DNA of 64,000 nt from a virus. Location of the stretch: positions 1-64,000 of the IMG/VR virus record IMGVR_UViG_3300032331_002067; one strand, given 5' to 3'. The stretch's first letter is position 1. Each line of letters starts with the position of its first letter. The notes below the pieces were generated by a model, which was not told where the DNA came from, made no database searches, and saw only the letters and a program-made list of their open reading frames with translations. The position numbers and the translations under genes were made by a program. This document shows positions 58,035 to 64,000 of the stretch, piece after piece.

Positions 58035-58109
58035 CTATTGACTCCCCAAACAGAGGAAAACGAAAAACAAAAAAATAACGCAGTAGCATGCTACGGATAT
58101 ATACTCAAA

Positions 58110-58159
58110 TTTTCTAAAAAACGGGGTCGGCTGCAAGTGCCGGGTTTTGGTTTAGAAAA
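58110..58159. repeat. Long hairpin near tRNA-Asn
   Basis: TTTTCTAAA / TTTAGAAAA (9 bp) enclosing AAAAC / GTTTT and CGGC / GCCG. A 12-bp palindrome GTAGCATGCTAC sits at 58083-58094. No gene between 58035 and 58209. Confidence 0.6.
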
Positions 58160-58209
58160 CGGGGGAGATGGGGGGTTGAGTGCGTATTGCTCCCAGAGCT
58201 GAGCTGCTG

Positions 58210-58282
58210 CTCCCAGAGTAGGGCTTGAACCTACGACACACGGATTAACAGTCCGTTGCTCTGCCAACTGAGCTATCTGGGA
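58210..58282 (-). tRNA. tRNA-Asn (anticodon GTT)
   Basis: Complete cloverleaf on the minus strand: acceptor TCCCAGA / TCTGGGA, D arm TAGCTCAGTTGGCAGAGCA, anticodon loop CTGTTAA, T arm with GGTTCAAGCC. CCA is not encoded. Confidence 0.96.
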
Positions 58283-58322
58283 AAGATCGAATTTAGAAAG
58301 TTTGGGGGATCGAATTTAGAAC

Positions 58323-59093
58323 TCAATTTGTATTCACTTCTACATTTATCTCTAGAATCTTATTGGAGGAATGTTGAGCTACATTATCTTGTCCTATGTT
58401 AGTGATCTCGTATCCGAGAGACTCAATGTAGGAGAATAGATCTTGTCTCCGGGGCTGGAACCATTCCTTGTTTGCCCACGCTTCAAAGAGAATAGGTGGG
58501 AACCCATTTCGCTCAATAGTATTTTTTGCGCCCACGAGAACAGCGAGTTCCAAGCCTTCTACATCGATTTTGATGAGCTTGATATCGTTCATCTCAAGTG
58601 AGTCCAATTTTAAGACAGAAATCAATTCCGTGTTACCACTGGAGGTACACTCATAACCGTTCTCACGCACCTCGTGATCAAGGCTAAAGGCTCCTACATT
58701 CAATTCTGTGGAATAGTCCGGCAACTGAATATAAAACGAATCTGGCTCGTATGACAAACCGAAGTTTTTGGCGAATACATTGTCACACCTGTTGAGTAAG
58801 ATATTTGAACAAAGCTGGTAAAACACGATTCTTTGCGGTTCAAAGGCATGGAACTCAAACTGTGGATACTTCTTTGCTAACGGCACACAAAAGCTTCCTA
58901 CATTGGCTCCGATGTCCAAGACCAAACCCTGCTCACCAATCCTGAGATAGTGATCCAAGAACATTCCTGAGAATGTGAGAATGTGTGGCTCATGCCCAAC
59001 TTTATTCTTTAAGGCATCTGAGATGAGATCATCTTTATCAAACAAGAAAAAGCGACAATCCCCTCCGTCATATATTGAAGATGATGGAATCAT
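58323..59093 (-). CDS. FkbM-family methyltransferase
   Basis: A 256-residue protein. Motif I VLDIGANVGSF, then HAFEPQRIVFYQL, and LKLDSL with LIKIDVEGLELAVLVGA, the FkbM signature. The family O-methylates sugars and small molecules. AAGGAAA precedes the ATG. It ends the minus-strand enzyme block and could act on glycans made by the phage glycosyltransferases. Confidence 0.88.
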   Translation of the reverse strand: MIPSSSIYDGGDCRFFLFDKDDLISDALKNKVGHEPHILTFSGMFLDHYLRIGEQGLVLDIGANVGSFCVPLAKKYPQFEFHAFEPQRIVFYQLCSNILLNRCDNVFAKNFGLSYEPDSFYIQLPDYSTELNVGAFSLDHEVRENGYECTSSGNTELISVLKLDSLEMNDIKLIKIDVEGLELAVLVGAKNTIERNGFPPILFEAWANKEWFQPRRQDLFSYIESLGYEITNIGQDNVAQHSSNKILEINVEVNTN

Positions 59094-59105
59094 ACTTTCC
59101 TTTTG

Positions 59106-59324
59106 CTATTCATTATCTCTATTATACCAATGAGACTCACGATATCTCTGCATGGCGTTGATATTTGAGACTGTTTGTGCAACCTGTCGATGCCGGCGAT
59201 TCCGTGACCACAAGCTATTCTGAAACCACGAGGAAACAGCCACATACCCGGCATAACCCACACACAATATTGCAAACCACCTTGCAATCACTACATAGTA
59301 TCTTTCGGGTGCCACCTTGGTCAT
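59106..59324 (-). CDS. Small membrane protein
   Basis: A 72-residue protein; residues about 8-30 (YYVVIARWFAILCVGYAGYV) span the membrane, the rest is basic. ATGA overlap with the oxygenase gene upstream. Confidence 0.5.
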   Translation of the reverse strand: MTKVAPERYYVVIARWFAILCVGYAGYVAVSSWFQNSLWSRNRRHRQVAQTVSNINAMQRYRESHWYNRDNE

Positions 59325-59884
59325 GCCATTCCTCCATCGGGAAGGAAGTTTATGTTTATTGCGAATCTAAAAGGACTCAATACGGGATTGCTTCCCGCAT
59401 GAAGGATGTCTCCATCAAACACAACCGCCGTTCCTTTTTTGGGATATACTTCTTTTACAACATTGAGGTCGTCATCATAGAAGTATGTAGGACCGTCTGA
59501 GTCGTTCACATAGTACAGACAGACAAGATGTGGAACCAAACTGCCATCCTCTAGTTTTAAATCAGTGTGTGGTGTCTGAGGACTACACCGGGATGGGTTT
59601 GGCATCGTGACATTTACCTTTGCTCGATACAACCGGATGTCTCCATGCTTATCCTGAATAGCATTGATTATTGGCAATACAACAGGAAGATTCGGAGACT
59701 GTTTTTCTTCCCCCATCATAAAGAGATGATTGGTTAGTTGTTTACCGGAAGAGGATGAGCTGCCAGTTTCTAATGGATCGTTATGAATATTTTGAAAACG
59801 GTAAGGGAATGCGTTGCTAGAGACAAACTCTTCAATTAGGTTCTGATCCTTAACTGGTATGAAGTTTTCAAAAATATCTATCAT
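59321..59884 (-). CDS. 2-oxoglutarate/Fe(II) oxygenase
   Basis: A 187-residue protein of the prolyl-hydroxylase-like type. Iron ligands in PHTDLK (HxD) and ILHAGSNP (His), 2OG-binding Arg in SPFRFAININF. Phage members hydroxylate proteins or small molecules; the substrate is not evident. It is TAATG-linked to the gene before it. Confidence 0.85.
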   Translation of the reverse strand: MIDIFENFIPVKDQNLIEEFVSSNAFPYRFQNIHNDPLETGSSSSSGKQLTNHLFMMGEEKQSPNLPVVLPIINAIQDKHGDIRLYRAKVNVTMPNPSRCSPQTPHTDLKLEDGSLVPHLVCLYYVNDSDGPTYFYDDDLNVVKEVYPKKGTAVVFDGDILHAGSNPVLSPFRFAININFLPDGGMA

Positions 59885-60036
59885 TAGTAACGCTGATTCC
59901 GCTCAAGCCTAGATATCTCACATTCTTGATTAATGATGGTGGACATCATTCCTTCAACCTTCTCCTTTAGCTTTAAATTTTCTTCTTCAAACATGGCGCA
60001 CCTATCAATCCACCATTTAATTGTCACTCTGTCCAT
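59884..60036 (-). CDS. Small coiled-coil protein
   Basis: A 50-residue protein (CAMFEEENLKLKEKVEGMMS) starting 7 nt after the nuclease stop. A longer frame starting at 60129 would overlap the nuclease gene. Function unknown. Confidence 0.5.
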   Translation of the reverse strand: MDRVTIKWWIDRCAMFEEENLKLKEKVEGMMSTIINQECEISRLERNQRY

Positions 60037-60043
60037 TTGGGGA

Positions 60044-60451
60044 TCACTTTCCACTCTTGACTCTTCTTTTCTGAAGAAGGTCAAAGTCTTTAATTTTTGT
60101 TTCCCCCATGTACTCCCAAGCAAAGCCATCTTTGATCAATTGTTCATTAACAGAAGTCGGTTGGTCATCAATAAAGATCCATCCAAGAATTCTTCCGTAC
60201 TTTTCAGTGGAGTCGGGTTTCTCTGTTCTAATGACAATCTTTGTTGCAGCCTTTAGAATTTCATCTAGTCTCTTCTTTACCTCAAGACCAAGAACTTTTT
60301 CGTTCTTATCCGTTGTTCTAGATTCTGGTGTGTCAATACCGGCAAGTCTAACCCGCTGGTAATAAGAAATATTGAACCCAAGATCAATATCTACATCAAT
60401 GGTGTCACCATCAACTACTTTGTATAATTTTTTTACGACATATTCGTACAT
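60044..60451 (-). CDS. Staphylococcal-nuclease-like thermonuclease
   Basis: A 135-residue protein: VDGDTIDVDIDLG, RLAGIDTPE, and EKYGRILGWIF with the catalytic Arg and Asp/Glu pattern of SNase. No signal peptide, so it acts in the cell, perhaps on host DNA. Confidence 0.88.
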   Translation of the reverse strand: MYEYVVKKLYKVVDGDTIDVDIDLGFNISYYQRVRLAGIDTPESRTTDKNEKVLGLEVKKRLDEILKAATKIVIRTEKPDSTEKYGRILGWIFIDDQPTSVNEQLIKDGFAWEYMGETKIKDFDLLQKRRVKSGK

Positions 60452-60462
60452 ATAACCTCTTT

Positions 60463-61689
60463 CTAATTAATTTTTGGTTTTGGTGTGAACACCACTGGTA
60501 GAACTTCTATATTAGTAAATATAGTTGAATTTGGTGAGTGAATACATTCACCATTTATTTTAATATCTGGAAATCTTTTAATAATAGAAATTATAGCTAC
60601 TTCCATTTCAATTTTAGCAAGAATCATTCCAATGCATTGATGAAGTCCTCCACCAAAAGTAAGAATTTGACTTGCGTTATTTTTTCTAAAAGCAATAAGC
60701 TCATTAGGATTAGGAAAAACATCTGGGTCACGATTGCCGGAAGCAACATTAACAGATATAAGAGTTCCTTCTGGAAAGATGACTCCACGATATTCAATAT
60801 CTTCCATTGCCATCCTCAATGTTCCACGAAGAGTTGGTGTCAATCTTGCTAGCTCCTCTACTAAGTGAAGAACACGGTTATCATCCTGCAAAAGAAGATC
60901 GATTTCTTCCTGATGCTCTAGCAAATATGCCATTGATAAACTTAGTTGATTTCTAATTGTATCAATACCTGCTGTAACAATCATTTCAATAACAGCTGCT
61001 ATGTCAAAATCAGAAAGAACCTCTCCATCATCCGCTGGAGAAACAAGCTTGGAAATTACATCATGACCCGGATTCTTTCTTTTTTGTTTAATAATTTGAT
61101 CTGTAAAATTATTTATATCTGATTGTAAATTTTTAATTGTGTCAATAGTTACATCAGTATCAATATTGTATAAATCTAGAAGCGTTTTTGACCATTTATC
61201 TAAAATTTCCCAGTTTTCAATGGGAATATCAAATAAATCACAAAGAACAGCTATTGGATAAAAAGCAAATATATCTGCGGTTAAATTTGATGTACCTTTT
61301 TCTTCAATGCTATCAAGCAAGTCTGACATGATCTTTTCCATTTTTGGTTTCATATGTATTGCATTCATATATGTGAAAGCAGGCATAATCATTTTCTTTA
61401 AACGCCGATGGTCTTCTCCGTTAATTAGTAAAAGCCCTCTTTTTCTTTTTTCACGGTATTCAGGAGTCAACGCTGGATGAAGATCATTGAATACAATTAG
61501 TGGAGATTGCCATCTCTTATCTCTTAAAACAGCAAAACAATCTTGATTACGCAAAACAGCATAACCAATTCTTGTCTTTACTAGCCAAGATTGAGCAGCT
61601 AATTTTTCAGTTTCTTTAAAACCATCATGCCTTGTCAATACATTATTCATATATGGCAAATCTAATTGCTCTGCTAAATATGTCATCAT
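60463..61689 (-). CDS. Cytochrome P450
   Basis: A full-length 408-residue bacterial-type P450. I-helix AGIDTIRNQLSL, K-helix ELAR (ExxR), and the heme-binding FGGGLHQCIG with Cys near residue 352. It lacks a membrane anchor and would use host redox partners; no ferredoxin gene was seen. P450 genes are rare in phages. It is preceded by a hairpin terminator and a possible leader peptide. Confidence 0.93.
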   Translation of the reverse strand: MMTYLAEQLDLPYMNNVLTRHDGFKETEKLAAQSWLVKTRIGYAVLRNQDCFAVLRDKRWQSPLIVFNDLHPALTPEYREKRKRGLLLINGEDHRRLKKMIMPAFTYMNAIHMKPKMEKIMSDLLDSIEEKGTSNLTADIFAFYPIAVLCDLFDIPIENWEILDKWSKTLLDLYNIDTDVTIDTIKNLQSDINNFTDQIIKQKRKNPGHDVISKLVSPADDGEVLSDFDIAAVIEMIVTAGIDTIRNQLSLSMAYLLEHQEEIDLLLQDDNRVLHLVEELARLTPTLRGTLRMAMEDIEYRGVIFPEGTLISVNVASGNRDPDVFPNPNELIAFRKNNASQILTFGGGLHQCIGMILAKIEMEVAIISIIKRFPDIKINGECIHSPNSTIFTNIEVLPVVFTPKPKIN

Positions 61690-61701
61690 TACCTTTCATT
61701 C

Positions 61702-61746
61702 AAAAACCCCGGCTATTTACTTTCGTAGGGATAGTTCCGGGGCTTT
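61702..61746 (-). terminator. Terminator/attenuator before the P450 gene
   Basis: CCCCGG / CCGGGG with T5 on the minus strand, 13 nt before the P450 start. It either ends the upstream operon or acts as an attenuator. Confidence 0.65.
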
Positions 61747-61753
61747 CGTTGTA

Positions 61754-61807
61754 CTATAACGGTCCCAAGGTAGCCTGCACTTGCGCAACAGACACAAAGG
61801 GTGTCAT
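61754..61807 (-). CDS. Possible 17-residue leader peptide
   Basis: ATG followed by 16 codons (MTPFVSVAQVQATLGPL) between a good promoter (TTTACA, 16 nt, TATAAT at 61812-61817) and the hairpin above. The ATG lies 4 nt behind the -10, closer than the usual leaderless distance. Speculative. Confidence 0.3.
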   Translation of the reverse strand: MTPFVSVAQVQATLGPL

Positions 61808-61819
61808 ATACATTATACA

Positions 61820-61993
61820 CTATCGACTGTTTTTGTAAAATCCACTGCCCTTTAATTGCATCAAAGGGGCTGAATAGACTTGTTTTAATTCCCCATTGCA
61901 GTATTCACAATGCGTCTTCTTCTGTTCTTCTTTTATTGAACGAATCTCTGTATAGAGATGATCATTCTCACACTTATAATCGTAAATTGCCAT
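61820..61993 (-). CDS. FmdB-like zinc ribbon protein
   Basis: A 57-residue protein, MAIYDYKCEN, CEYCNGELKQVYSAP and the end GSGFYKNS, the FmdB pattern (the first knuckle has a single Cys here). Starts 1 nt after the previous stop. Confidence 0.75.
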   Translation of the reverse strand: MAIYDYKCENDHLYTEIRSIKEEQKKTHCEYCNGELKQVYSAPLMQLKGSGFYKNSR

Positions 61994-61994
61994 G

Positions 61995-62807
61995 TTATCT
62001 AAATTTTGGGTTAGGATGATTTGGTTCCGGATAGATTGGACCCTTATAAGTATAGCTTCCGCTAGAAATATTTGCTCCACGAGAGTCGTAAACAGTATAA
62101 TTTGTTACGATTGGTCCATTTGATGTGGTGATAGGAATCTTATTATGTCTATTGATTGGTGATTCATCAATTGAATAGAAGAAATTACCATCCGTTAAGG
62201 CTTTTGGCATAAAGTCGTCATTATTAGACATGGGAAATAGAAAAGTTCCATTTATCCACTTAATTGCGATAATCGAATAACCAATAATATCCAGTAGTGT
62301 ATCCTGTAGGGATTCATTTGATGGATTTGAATCTTTTTTAATCAAATTTTCAAGACGAGCTACCTTGTCATGAATTCTAATCACCAAGCCATTAAGACCA
62401 AACTTCGCAATATTTTCAGAGCCATAGTCTCTTTGTTTTCTTGTAACAGTAAGGAGAGTCCAATCTCTGTATTCGTTCAAATCTAAATCTTTATCTATTT
62501 GTTTTAATGACAAAAATGAAAGAACAGAAAGAATACACCAATAGTTTACAATAGCCGATGCTACTTCAAAGTCATTTGTTTTGTCATGATTCCAAACTTT
62601 TACTGTGATCATATAATCAACAATAGTCCTCATATTCTCAACAAAATCATTCCCAAGAACCTTGTTACACAAAGTAACATCTCTTGTAATATCTGCAAAT
62701 AGTTCCTCATTTTCAGAAATGAATTCGAATAGCTCTTTAACAGTAAATGAAGCTGCTTCTTCCCAAGATTCTGAAAGTTTTGCTGAGAGTAGCTTAGAGA
62801 GTACCAT
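61995..62807 (-). CDS. Nmad1/DUF1599-domain protein
   Basis: A 270-residue protein. About residues 120-185 (RKQRDYGSENIAKFG, then GLVIRIHDKVARLENL and LLDIIGYSIIA) match the nucleotide-modification-associated domain 1, predicted to take part in making modified DNA bases in phages. The N-terminal helical and C-terminal disordered parts are unfamiliar. TAATG-coupled to the HTH gene. Confidence 0.75.
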   Translation of the reverse strand: MVLSKLLSAKLSESWEEAASFTVKELFEFISENEELFADITRDVTLCNKVLGNDFVENMRTIVDYMITVKVWNHDKTNDFEVASAIVNYWCILSVLSFLSLKQIDKDLDLNEYRDWTLLTVTRKQRDYGSENIAKFGLNGLVIRIHDKVARLENLIKKDSNPSNESLQDTLLDIIGYSIIAIKWINGTFLFPMSNNDDFMPKALTDGNFFYSIDESPINRHNKIPITTSNGPIVTNYTVYDSRGANISSGSYTYKGPIYPEPNHPNPKFR

Positions 62808-63220
62808 TACTTGCTTGATTGACGCTCTTTGTTTGGATCAACAATTTCAAACTGACCACGCTTAATCTTCTTGAAGAAGCCTCTGTTTGCATTGTAGTAG
62901 TTATAGAAGGTTGGCATAGAGATACCTGTTGCAGATACTAGGTCTTGAGGGGTAATTGTTTTACCAATATTCTCTTTGATGTATGACTCAATAATTGCAC
63001 TTTTGCGCGAACGCTTTCCTTCTGTAGATACAGAGTTTTTTGAAAGCAAACCATGCTTCTCCCAAACCTCTTTAACAAAAGCGGATGGTACGCTATAGAA
63101 TTTTGCTGTTTCTGAAATGGACATTTGGTTTTTCGCACCAGTAAGAGCTGCAGCAACCTCACGGTAGCTTTCGCTCGGTGTTTTGTCCAAGATCAATTTC
63201 ATTTCTCTTTCAGTAATCAT
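62807..63220 (-). CDS. Helix-turn-helix DNA-binding protein
   Basis: A 137-residue protein with AAAGGA before the ATG. Two HTH-like units: MSISETAKFYSVPSAFVKEV and ITPQDLVSATGISMPTFYNY. Probably a transcription regulator of this minus-strand operon. Confidence 0.7.
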   Translation of the reverse strand: MITEREMKLILDKTPSESYREVAAALTGAKNQMSISETAKFYSVPSAFVKEVWEKHGLLSKNSVSTEGKRSRKSAIIESYIKENIGKTITPQDLVSATGISMPTFYNYYNANRGFFKKIKRGQFEIVDPNKERQSSK

Positions 63221-63285
63221 TTGATTCCTTTCGTAGAGTAGATAGTTTACACCTCGTGAATAGAAAGTCAACTCGGTTTTATAAA

Positions 63286-63891
63286 TTATCTTTGTTGAAC
63301 AAAAGTCTGGAATGGAGCACCTGTGTATGGATCAAATTTAGATGCTACAGAGAGAGCTTTGTTGATAGCAGTCTTGGCTTTGGCTAGAGGGAGTTCCTTG
63401 CCATTGCTAAGGGCGTGCAGAGCGCCTAGGGCGTAGGATGAGCCACTGCCAATGGCGTAGATACCGGCTTTATCTGAAGTCCAAGAGTAGTCTCCATCAA
63501 TAATATAGATCGTTCCGTTAATAACGACAACTATTTGTGATGAATGTTCAGCGATATGATCTTTCGCATCATTGTCAGGCATGGCATATCCGGTACTCTC
63601 AAAGCATTCACGCAAGGATGGAACAAATTTTTGAGTTATGAACTGATCAAGTTTTGGACCAGATGTTACAAAACTTGGAACTGGGGGAATAAAGGCGTGG
63701 TGCAATATGTTGATAGCTCTTACATCGCCAGCAGCTCCGAGAAGGTATCTGCCATTTTGAGCAACTTTGCTACTACCTGTCCCTAGAGTTGTTATCTGAT
63801 AAGCCATTCCTGATTCATCAAAAGATGAAACTCTGGAGTCAGTACAGATAACTGCATAATCATCGCCTTGAATTCCTACAATTGTTGTCAT
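63286..63891 (-). CDS. Proteasome-beta-like Ntn hydrolase
   Basis: A 201-residue protein. ATG 63891 puts Thr as residue 1 after Met removal (TTIVGIQGDDYAVICTDSR), giving Thr1 and Asp17 as in proteasome beta subunits. A Lys at position 33 is not seen; the next Lys is at about 40 (SSKVAQNG). YAIGSGSSYALGALHAL matches the conserved GSGxxxAxG segment. It may be an active protease or a decoy subunit that enters the host proteasome. Confidence 0.8.
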   Translation of the reverse strand: MTTIVGIQGDDYAVICTDSRVSSFDESGMAYQITTLGTGSSKVAQNGRYLLGAAGDVRAINILHHAFIPPVPSFVTSGPKLDQFITQKFVPSLRECFESTGYAMPDNDAKDHIAEHSSQIVVVINGTIYIIDGDYSWTSDKAGIYAIGSGSSYALGALHALSNGKELPLAKAKTAINKALSVASKFDPYTGAPFQTFVQQR

Positions 63892-63911
63892 TTCTGCCTT
63901 TAGATACTGAT

Positions 63912-63970
63912 GGGGCACCCCAAGATATCAGGTCTAATCTTTCGAAATAGTACCCGCCAAAGAGTGCCCC
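63912..63970. promoter_or_regulatory. Inverted repeat in the leader of the Ntn hydrolase gene
   Basis: GGGGCAC and GTGCCCC enclose 45 nt upstream of the start; a TATACT box is visible further out near the window end. It could fold in the mRNA leader or be an operator pair. Confidence 0.45.
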
Positions 63971-64000
63971 AAACTTAGTATAGCGTAGTTTGTTAAATAT

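Noticed and set aside
53300-58100. CRISPR-like array
   Set aside because: The repeats are long, variable, structured and separated by genes; there are no short identical direct repeats with even spacers and no cas genes apart from a lone Cas4/RecB-like nuclease among recombination genes.
58035-58209. Short peptide genes between the array and tRNA-Asn
   Set aside because: Frames are short, lack ribosome sites and coincide with palindromes and hairpins.

Overview
The window is one continuous piece of a large, AT-rich double-stranded DNA phage genome whose host is almost certainly an actinobacterium. The host signs are two WhiB-like iron-sulfur proteins, a resuscitation-promoting-factor-type lysin, a proteasome-beta-like Ntn hydrolase, a LexA box of the actinobacterial TCGAAC-N4-GTTCG type, and several start codons 6-7 nt behind a -10 hexamer, as expected for leaderless mRNAs. 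The tail genes suggest a long-tailed (siphovirus-like) virion. Capsid and portal genes are not in the window. All function calls come from reading motifs; no database search was run and GC content was judged by eye.

Layout. 1-9.3 kb (+): end of the tape measure gene, tail-tip and receptor-binding genes, and an HNH endonuclease. 9.3-26.9 kb (+): tightly overlapping replication and recombination genes (metallophosphoesterase, WhiB, DnaB-type helicase, CHC2/TOPRIM primase, probable ssDNA-binding protein, 5'-nucleotidase-like HAD protein, PolIII-alpha, RecA-like ATPase, Cas4/RecB-like nuclease, RuvC-like resolvase), with two glycosyltransferases and a methyltransferase among them, ending in the small terminase. 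27.0-30.4 kb (+): large terminase and a third glycosyltransferase. 30.7-53.3 kb (+): about 70 small, mostly acidic genes, many with zinc-binding CxxC pairs. Recognisable islands are a YubB-like protein, a second WhiB, a GHKL-ATPase/HExxH protein, an HNH nuclease, the lysin, tRNA-Arg(TCT) and a DUF3846-like protein. 53.3-54.25 kb: gene-free, with DnaA boxes and an SOS box, a candidate origin or control region. 54.25-58.05 kb (-): a visibly GC-richer array of seven small genes in six cassettes. 58.2 kb: tRNA-Asn(GTT). 58.3-63.9 kb (-): FkbM methyltransferase, 2OG-Fe(II) oxygenase, SNase-like nuclease, cytochrome P450, FmdB-like zinc ribbon, Nmad1-domain protein, HTH protein and the proteasome-like hydrolase.

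The most unusual part is the 54-58 kb array. Each cassette has its own promoter and its own intrinsic terminator. Six promoters share one layout (TTGAAT-like box, 20 nt, TATAGT-like box) and in three of them a start codon follows exactly 6 nt later. The gaps hold nine copies of a two-stem element whose stems are preserved by compensatory changes, and four copies of a second conserved module. The head of this repeat, a dyad followed about 28 nt later by GGCGT, also lies in front of plus-strand genes at 30.4, 37.1 and 45.6 kb, so it looks like a phage-wide control element. A different bipartite repeat (CATAATTTGA, 13-14 nt, CCCTTAC) occurs before the large terminase gene and four times at 53.7-54.9 kb.
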